From Pseudomonas cremoris (lineage in GTDB: Bacteria > Pseudomonadota > Gammaproteobacteria > Pseudomonadales > Pseudomonadaceae): a DNA stretch of 64,000 nt. The notes under the pieces were generated by a model. It was not told where the DNA came from. It saw nothing but the letters and a program-made list of their open reading frames with translations, and did not search any database. Positions 58,783-64,000 of this stretch are shown piece by piece. The stretch covers positions 124,001 to 188,000 of the forward strand of contig NZ_JAAXCY010000014.1 in assembly GCF_014230465.1 (NCBI RefSeq), written 5' to 3'. The translations under genes and the position numbers were made by a program. Position 1 is the first letter of the stretch, and each line of letters starts with the position of its first letter.

Positions 58783-59633
58783 GCACGCCGGTCGAGGAAG
58801 TGCGCCTGAGCCTGCCGCACATTGAGTTGGCGGCCCATCTGTTTGGCCCAGAAGACGGCTTGCCCGTGATCGCCCTGCATGGCTGGCTCGACAACGCCAA
58901 CAGCTTTGCGCGGCTGGCGCCTAAGCTGGCGGGTTTGCGTATCGTAGCCTTGGACATGGCGGGGCATGGGCACTCGGCGCATCGTCCTACAGGCGCCGGT
59001 TATGCCTTGTGGGATTACGTCTATGACGTGTTGCAGGTCGCCGAACAACTGGGCTGGAAACGTTTTGCATTACTTGGCCATTCCCTCGGCGCCATCGTGT
59101 CCCTGGTGCTGGCCGGCGCGTTACCGGAGCGAGTCACGCACCTGGGTTTGATCGACGGCGTTATCCCACCGACCGCCAGTGGCGAGAACGCTGCCGAGCG
59201 GTTGGGCATGGCGCTGCAGGCGCAATTGAACCTGCAGGACAAGCGCAAACCCGTCTACAGCACCCTGGATCGTGCCGTCGAGGCGCGGATGAAAGGCGTG
59301 GTGGCCGTCAGTCGTGAAGCTGCCGAACTGCTGGCCCAGCGCGGTTTGATGCCTGTACCGGGCGGTTACACCTGGCGTACCGACAGCCGGCTGACCCTGG
59401 CTTCGCCGATGCGTCTGACGGACGAGCAGGCCATGGCTTTCGTGCGGCGTGTGGCTTGCCCTACGCAGTTGGTGGTTGCTGCTGACGGCATGTTGGCGAA
59501 ACATCCCGAATTGCTTTCCCAGCTACCCTTTACCGTGACCACGTTACCTGGCGGCCATCATTTACACCTGAATGACGAGCCCGGTGCGCTCCTTGTTGCA
59601 GACTGTTTCAATCGGTTCTTCTCCGTGCCTTGA
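58779..59633 (+). CDS. Alpha/beta hydrolase
   Basis: A 284-residue alpha/beta hydrolase. Residues around 33-40 (LHGWLDNA) form the oxyanion-hole motif, Ser102 in LLGHSLGAIVS is the nucleophile, and the histidine is in LPGGHHLHLND. It is only distantly similar to its coupled neighbour, so this is not a recent duplication. The start overlaps the previous stop (ATGA). Confidence 0.87.
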   Translation: MSTPVEEVRLSLPHIELAAHLFGPEDGLPVIALHGWLDNANSFARLAPKLAGLRIVALDMAGHGHSAHRPTGAGYALWDYVYDVLQVAEQLGWKRFALLGHSLGAIVSLVLAGALPERVTHLGLIDGVIPPTASGENAAERLGMALQAQLNLQDKRKPVYSTLDRAVEARMKGVVAVSREAAELLAQRGLMPVPGGYTWRTDSRLTLASPMRLTDEQAMAFVRRVACPTQLVVAADGMLAKHPELLSQLPFTVTTLPGGHHLHLNDEPGALLVADCFNRFFSVP

Positions 59634-59682
59634 CTTGGGGCGGTCAACTGCCGAGGCTGGGCGGATTGAAAGGGAGTCAACC

Positions 59683-59739
59683 ATGAATAAAGTCAGTACC
59701 GCTGCGACCTCCGATGGCCAGGGCGCGTTGATCCGATGA
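59683..59739 (+). CDS. Possible 18-residue leader ORF before the DUF4892 gene
   Basis: ATG 59683 is preceded by AAAGGGAG at good spacing, a better ribosome site than the DUF4892 gene has. The ORF reads MNKVSTAATSDGQGALIR and its TGA overlaps the next start (ATGA), so ribosomes ending here could start the DUF4892 gene. The peptide has no family or signal features, so it is probably a coupling device rather than a functional protein. Conservation is unknown. Confidence 0.4.
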   Translation: MNKVSTAATSDGQGALIR

Positions 59740-60554
59740 GCGTGCCTAACGGATGTTTCCGTATCCTGGGCTTGAGCCTTCTCAGCCCATTGGTGTTCGC
59801 CGCCGACGTACCGGGCAGCCAGGACCTGCCCACCGTGACCCGCCAGGTCGACGCACAAATTGTCGATTACCGCCCCGCCGAAGAAAAAGAACGCATCTAC
59901 CCCATGGGCGCGATTCGCAAGATTAGCGGCCAGTTGCGCTACGAAGGTCAAGCCACTGCACGTGGCCAAGCCACGGCGATCACCTATGAACTCCCTCCCG
60001 AACACAGCTCCAGCGCAGCCTTCACCGCGACGCGTGAAGCGTTGCAGGCCAAGGGCGCGCAGTTGCTGTTCTGGTGCCAGGCCCGTGACTGCGGGGAAAG
60101 CAGCCTGTGGGCCAATGAGGTGTTCGGCAACGCCAAGCTGGTGGGTGCCGATGGCCAGCAGGAATACCTGCTGTTACGCCTGGCCGCTCCGCAGGACAAC
60201 TCCCTGGTGGCGCTATACGGCATCACCCGTGGCAACCGTCGCGCCTATTTGCATGTAGAACAACTGGATGCCAGCGCTCCGCTGGGCGATCTGCTGCCCA
60301 CCTCCGCGACGTTGCTGCGCGAACTGAAAAGCACGGGCGAGCTGGATTTCCCTACGTTGGGCACCGAGCCTGATGCCACCTGGCTGACCCTGATATCACG
60401 CGGACTGAACCTCGACGCCACCTTGCGCGTCAGTTTGACCGGGCCGACCGCCGAAGCCTGGCGCCAGGGCCTGATCGACAGCGGTGTGCGCGCTGCACGG
60501 ATGGAAACCGGCACAGGTGATGCAAAGGGCCTGCACCTGCATCTGATACGCTAA
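59736..60554 (+). CDS. DUF4892 family secreted protein
   Basis: A 272-residue protein. The N-terminal signal peptide is cleaved after about residue 22 (SPLVFA). The body fits the DUF4892 family found in Pseudomonas (QDLPTVTRQVDAQIVDYRP; LFWCQARDCGESSLWANEVFGNAKLVG). The pair of cysteines in CQARDC may form a disulfide. Periplasmic; function unknown. The start overlaps a short upstream ORF. A weak hairpin lies 9 bp after the stop. Confidence 0.85.
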   Translation: MSVPNGCFRILGLSLLSPLVFAADVPGSQDLPTVTRQVDAQIVDYRPAEEKERIYPMGAIRKISGQLRYEGQATARGQATAITYELPPEHSSSAAFTATREALQAKGAQLLFWCQARDCGESSLWANEVFGNAKLVGADGQQEYLLLRLAAPQDNSLVALYGITRGNRRAYLHVEQLDASAPLGDLLPTSATLLRELKSTGELDFPTLGTEPDATWLTLISRGLNLDATLRVSLTGPTAEAWRQGLIDSGVRAARMETGTGDAKGLHLHLIR

Positions 60555-60562
60555 GCATCACA

Positions 60563-60589
60563 AGGCGAACGGACCCGCGCCGTTCGCCT
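60563..60589 (+). terminator. Weak terminator after the DUF4892 gene
   Basis: Perfect 10-bp stem AGGCGAACGG / CCGTTCGCCT with a 7-base loop, but no T tract follows. It may reduce rather than stop read-through to the permease gene. Confidence 0.5.
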
Positions 60590-60626
60590 AAGCTGTCTTC
60601 CTAACGTCTTCTTCTAGAGAAACCCC

Positions 60627-61688
60627 ATGCTCAATAACGATCGCCTGCTGGTGCAAATCCTGCTGCTGGTGCTGTTTGGTGCCAGCTTCTGGGTGATGGC
60701 GCCGTTCTGGTCGGCGCTGTTCTGGGGCGCGGTGCTGGCGTTTGCCAGTTGGCCGCTGATGCGCCTGCTCACCCGTTGGCTGGGTGGCCGTGAATCCCTG
60801 GCGGCCGGCATCCTCACGTTAGGTTGGATGTTGTTGGTGGCGGTGCCTTTGGTGTGGCTGGGGTTTAACCTGGCGGACCATGTGCGTGACGCCGTCGGCC
60901 TGATCAAGGATATCCAGGTTGATGGCTTGCCCGAGGCGCCCACGTGGTTGGGCTCCATTCCATTTGTTGGCGAGCGCCTGGTCGGGATGTGGAACAGCAT
61001 CGACCAACAGGGCGCGGCCCTGATGGTCACGCTCAAACCCTACCTGGGCCAGGTGGGCAACTGGCTGCTGGCCCGCAGTGCGCAGATCGGTGGCGGGATC
61101 CTTGAACTGACCTTGAGCCTGGTGTTCGTGTTCTTTTTCTACCGCGATGGGCCGCGCTTGGCGATGTTTGTACACCGCTTGCTGGAGCGTCTGATCGGTG
61201 AGCGTGCCGGCTATTACATCGAGCTGGTGGCGGGCACCGTACAACGCGTGGTCAACGGCGTGATCGGTACCGCCGCCGCCCAGGCCCTGTTGGCGTTGAT
61301 CGGCTTCCTGATCGCCGGCGTGCCGGGCGCGCTGGTGTTGGGCATCGTGACCTTCCTGCTGAGCCTGATTCCCATGGGCCCGCCGCTGGTGTGGATCCCG
61401 GCCACGGCCTGGCTGGCGTGGAAGGGCGACTACACCTATGCAGTGTTCCTGGGCATATGGGGCACATTCATCATCAGTGGCGTGGACAACGTGCTCAAGC
61501 CGTACTTGATCAGCCGTGGTGGCAACCTACCGCTGGTAATTGTGCTGCTCGGGGTGTTTGGTGGGTTGATCGCTTTCGGCTTTATCGGCCTGTTTATCGG
61601 CCCGACCTTGCTAGCGGTGGCGTACAGCCTGCTGATGGACTGGAGCGCGACCCAGGCCCAAGGCCGCCGGGAAGATAAATCGATCTAA
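60627..61688 (+). CDS. AI-2E family transporter (PerM/YdiK-like)
   Basis: A 353-residue membrane protein with about eight helices. Typical AI-2 exporter-like segments are VFVFFFYRDGPRLA and the C-terminal NVLKPYLISRGGNLPLVIVLLGVFGGLIAFGFIGLFIGPTLLAVAYSLL. Members carry diverse substrates, so AI-2 transport should not be assumed. It lies convergent to the two-component genes, with only 17 bp between stops. Confidence 0.88.
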   Translation: MLNNDRLLVQILLLVLFGASFWVMAPFWSALFWGAVLAFASWPLMRLLTRWLGGRESLAAGILTLGWMLLVAVPLVWLGFNLADHVRDAVGLIKDIQVDGLPEAPTWLGSIPFVGERLVGMWNSIDQQGAALMVTLKPYLGQVGNWLLARSAQIGGGILELTLSLVFVFFFYRDGPRLAMFVHRLLERLIGERAGYYIELVAGTVQRVVNGVIGTAAAQALLALIGFLIAGVPGALVLGIVTFLLSLIPMGPPLVWIPATAWLAWKGDYTYAVFLGIWGTFIISGVDNVLKPYLISRGGNLPLVIVLLGVFGGLIAFGFIGLFIGPTLLAVAYSLLMDWSATQAQGRREDKSI

Positions 61689-61705
61689 CTGATTGATTGA
61701 GACCA

Positions 61706-62743
61706 TTAGGCCCTGGGCAGCCACATCACTGCGGTCAAACCGCCGCCTGGGGTTTCCTCCAGGCTCAGGCGACCGCCAATGCGCTCTACCGCCTCCTTGG
61801 AAATCGTCATGCCCAGCCCCACGCCGCCGGAATTACGGTTGCGTGAGCCTTCCAGCCGATAAAACGGCTCGAACACCGCCTCGCGTTTGTCGGCAGCAAT
61901 GCCTGGCCCGTGATCGATCACACGAATCACCAGCGCTTCGCGACTGTCTTCCAATTCCACCTGCGCCGTGCCGGCATAGCGCAACGCGTTGTCGATCAGG
62001 TTGTTGAGGCACGATCGCAAGGCCATCGGCTGCACCTGCAACGGTGCGCAGGTGCCGGAAAATTGCACGTCGGAGCCTTGGTCCTGGGCGTTTTCACTCA
62101 TGGACTCCACCAACGCCTGCACGTCCAACAAATGCCGGGTTTCGCTGGTGCGCTGTTCATGCAGGTAGCTCAGGGTGGCGTCGAGCATGCCGATCATGTC
62201 GTTCAGGTCCTGACGCATCTGCCCCTGCAACTTGGTGTCTTCGATCTGTTCCAGGCGCAGCTTGAGGCGTGACAGCGGGGTGCGCAGGTCATGGGAGACC
62301 GCGCCCAACATGCGTGCACGTTGGCTGACTTGCTCACGGATTCGGCGCTGCATCAGGTTGAAGGTATACGCGGCCTGGCGTGCCTCGCGGGGGCCGGTTT
62401 CTTCCAGGGGCGAGCTGTCGAGGTCCAGGCTGAGGCGTTCGGCGGCATCGCTCAGACGCTGGATCGGCCGGCTCAACAGCTTGGCGCCATACCAGGCAGC
62501 GATGATCAGTGAGATGAACTGGAATGTCAGCGGTACCACCGGGCCACCAAACCAGGGCCGATGGTGCTCCTTGATCAGCGGCTTCATGGTGCCGTCAGGT
62601 TGCTCGACAAACGTTTCCTGAGGCGGCGGTGGCGGGGGGCCGTAATGGCGGAACCATGCGATGGCCAGCACATGAGCCAGGATGATCGCCACCAGCAACA
62701 CACCGAACAGCCGACCGAACAGCGTGTTGAAGTGGGCTCGCAT
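61706..62743 (-). CDS. Two-component sensor histidine kinase
   Basis: A 345-residue kinase with two membrane segments (about 11-31 and 70-87) and a very short periplasmic loop (about 33-68) that starts with six prolines, followed by HAMP, HisKA (His151 in AVSHDLRTPLSRL) and an ATPase domain (NNLIDNALRYA, DHGPGIA, GVGLGM). The small loop leaves little room for a ligand domain. The start ATG at 62741-62743 overlaps the regulator stop (TGATG). Confidence 0.9.
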   Translation of the reverse strand: MRAHFNTLFGRLFGVLLVAIILAHVLAIAWFRHYGPPPPPPQETFVEQPDGTMKPLIKEHHRPWFGGPVVPLTFQFISLIIAAWYGAKLLSRPIQRLSDAAERLSLDLDSSPLEETGPREARQAAYTFNLMQRRIREQVSQRARMLGAVSHDLRTPLSRLKLRLEQIEDTKLQGQMRQDLNDMIGMLDATLSYLHEQRTSETRHLLDVQALVESMSENAQDQGSDVQFSGTCAPLQVQPMALRSCLNNLIDNALRYAGTAQVELEDSREALVIRVIDHGPGIAADKREAVFEPFYRLEGSRNRNSGGVGLGMTISKEAVERIGGRLSLEETPGGGLTAVMWLPRA

Positions 62744-63507
62744 CAACCGATATCTCGGGCGTCGAACAAGTAGCCTTCACCGCGCACGGTCTTGATCAAC
62801 TGCGGTGCCTTGGGGTCATCCCCCAGTTTTTGCCGCAGGCGCGAGACCAGCAAGTCGATGCTGCGGTCGAACGCTTCGATGGAGCGCCCGCGGGCCGCAT
62901 CCAGCAGTTGTTCACGGCTCAATACCCGGCGAGGGCGTTCGATAAACACCCACAACAGGCGGAATTCGGCGTTGGACAGCGGCACAACCAGGCCATCATC
63001 GGCCACCAGTTGGCGCAGGACGCTGTTCAGGCGCCAGTTATCGAAGCGAATATTGGCGCGTTGTTCGGTGCGATCATCACGCACACGACGCAGGATGGTC
63101 TGGATGCGCGCGACCAGCTCTCGCGGTTCGAAGGGCTTGGACATGTAGTCGTCGGCGCCCAGTTCCAGCCCGATGATGCGGTCGGTGGGTTCGCAGCGGG
63201 CGGTGAGCATCAGGATCGGGATGTCCGACTCCGCGCGCAGCCAGCGGCACAGTGACAAACCGTCTTCGCCCGGCAGCATCAGGTCGAGCACCACCACGTC
63301 GAAGGTCTCGGCTTGCATGGCCTGGCGCATTGCGGCACCGTCGGTCACGCCGGTGGCTAGAATATTGAACCGTGCCAGGTAGTCGATCAGCAGTTCGCGG
63401 ATCGGCACATCGTCATCGACGATCAACGCACGGGTATTCCAGCGCTTTTCTTCGGCGATCACTGCGCCTTTTTGCTCTTCGTGTACAGAGACGGTAGGGG
63501 TATGCAT
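62743..63507 (-). CDS. OmpR/PhoB-family response regulator
   Basis: A 254-residue regulator. The receiver has Asp31-33 and phosphorylation site Asp75 (VVLDLMLPGEDGLS), Lys in YMSKPFEP, and a C-terminal winged helix (AEFRLLWVFIERPRRVLSREQLLDAARG; VSRLRQKLGDD; TVRGEGYLFD). An N-terminal tail of about 26 residues is longer than usual. The start ATG (63505-63507) is chosen; an upstream in-frame extension to 63621 is unlikely. The target genes are unknown. Confidence 0.9.
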   Translation of the reverse strand: MHTPTVSVHEEQKGAVIAEEKRWNTRALIVDDDVPIRELLIDYLARFNILATGVTDGAAMRQAMQAETFDVVVLDLMLPGEDGLSLCRWLRAESDIPILMLTARCEPTDRIIGLELGADDYMSKPFEPRELVARIQTILRRVRDDRTEQRANIRFDNWRLNSVLRQLVADDGLVVPLSNAEFRLLWVFIERPRRVLSREQLLDAARGRSIEAFDRSIDLLVSRLRQKLGDDPKAPQLIKTVRGEGYLFDARDIG

Positions 63508-63766
63508 AGTGCGATCTTCTGCCCTGTTGTTGCGGTCAGCATAGACGGCCAGCCCCATGGCTGGTAGTGCTGGACGGTGGGTCGTGCGAGCGAGGCTAGC
63601 CGTGGGGCGTGTTGGGGGCATGTCGTGAATGTATCAGCTTTGAAATAATTGGCTGAAATGCCCGCCCAAAGGCGCTTGGTCAGTATTTACCGATCATCGG
63701 ATCCCGCAACGGCGCCGCTTGCGCTACAATCCGCGCCGATTTCGACTTGCCTGAGAGCCCATTCCA

Positions 63767-64000
63767 ATGTCCGTCTGCCAGACTCCTATCATCGTCGCCC
63801 TGGATTACCCCACTCGTGACGCCGCACTGAAGCTGGCTGACCAGTTGGACCCGAAGCTGTGTCGGGTCAAGGTCGGCAAAGAACTCTTCACCAGTTGCGC
63901 TGCAGAAATTGTCGGCACCTTGCGTGACAAAGGTTTCGAAGTGTTCCTCGACCTTAAATTCCACGACATTCCCAACACCACTGCCATGGCGGTGAAGGCC
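63767..64000 (+). CDS. pyrF: Orotidine 5'-phosphate decarboxylase, N-terminal part
   Basis: The first 78 codons are in the window; the gene continues beyond the right edge. The sequence [26 protein letters not shown] and the catalytic [19 protein letters not shown] identify PyrF, the last enzyme of UMP synthesis. The active-site Lys-Asp network lies in the DLKFHD segment. It is divergent from the two-component operon. Confidence 0.96.
   Translation, partial: MSVCQTPIIVALDYPTRDAALKLADQLDPKLCRVKVGKELFTSCAAEIVGTLRDKGFEVFLDLKFHDIPNTTAMAVKA

Overview
The window is chromosomal DNA from a fluorescent Pseudomonas, most likely the P. fluorescens group. Three things point there: gene order (gltA-sdhCDAB-sucAB-lpdG-sucCD-brnQ...htpG; fabAB; gpsA...), protein sequences typical of the genus, and many copies of the REP palindrome with core GGAGCGGGCTTGCTCGCGA, next to a REP-associated tyrosine transposase (RAYT). 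Almost everything is ordinary vertically inherited genome. There is no prophage, integron, CRISPR array, tRNA or rRNA.

Layout. 1-4.8 kb: the glyoxylate/tartronate-semialdehyde operon, read right to left (gcl, hyi, glxR, start of ttuD), with a divergent GlcG-like gene; the divergent promoter region carries two identical TTGTATACAA palindromes. 4.8-5.6 kb: the RAYT gene between REP pairs and a 46-bp direct repeat. 5.6-15.1 kb: a RutR-type TetR regulator divergent from a MuxABC-OpmB (MdtABC-type) tripartite efflux operon. 15.3-17.4 kb: mlaA (outer-membrane lipid asymmetry) coupled to a secreted alpha/beta hydrolase. 17.6-19.6 kb: a small membrane protein and a GH17 membrane glucosyl enzyme. 20-23 kb: a BetX-like betaine-binding protein, then yjcH-actP (acetate uptake). 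23.3-36.4 kb: a TCA-cycle block encoding citrate synthase, succinate dehydrogenase, 2-oxoglutarate dehydrogenase and succinyl-CoA synthetase. 36.8-43.2 kb: brnQ, a DUF599 membrane protein, a small lipoprotein, two coupled hotdog thioesterases, htpG (with a clear sigma-32 promoter) and a dienelactone hydrolase. 43.3-48.4 kb: pirin, OsmC-like protein, chemoreceptor and fabAB. 48.7-53.6 kb: a tightly overlapping operon of TonB-dependent receptor, periplasmic binding protein and hybrid sensor kinase, the most system-like unit here. 53.8-61.7 kb: gpsA, DUF4389, sixA, an acyl-CoA ligase, a thioesterase, two alpha/beta hydrolases, DUF4892 (with a possible 18-codon leader ORF) and an AI-2E-family permease. 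61.7-63.5 kb: an OmpR-type two-component pair. 63.8 kb to the end: the start of pyrF.

Functionally the window joins acetate uptake (ActP) with the TCA enzymes that burn acetyl-CoA, and the gcl branch that returns glyoxylate carbon to glycerate. REP pairs (REPINs) lie only between genes, mostly 3' of genes: five pairs have heads outward, five inward, and one has collapsed into a 26-bp-arm palindrome. A second, unrelated REP-like family forms a perfect 47-bp inverted repeat between actP and gltA. The best candidates for further work are the RAYT locus, the receptor/binding protein/kinase operon, the twin gcl operators and the leader ORF of the DUF4892 gene.
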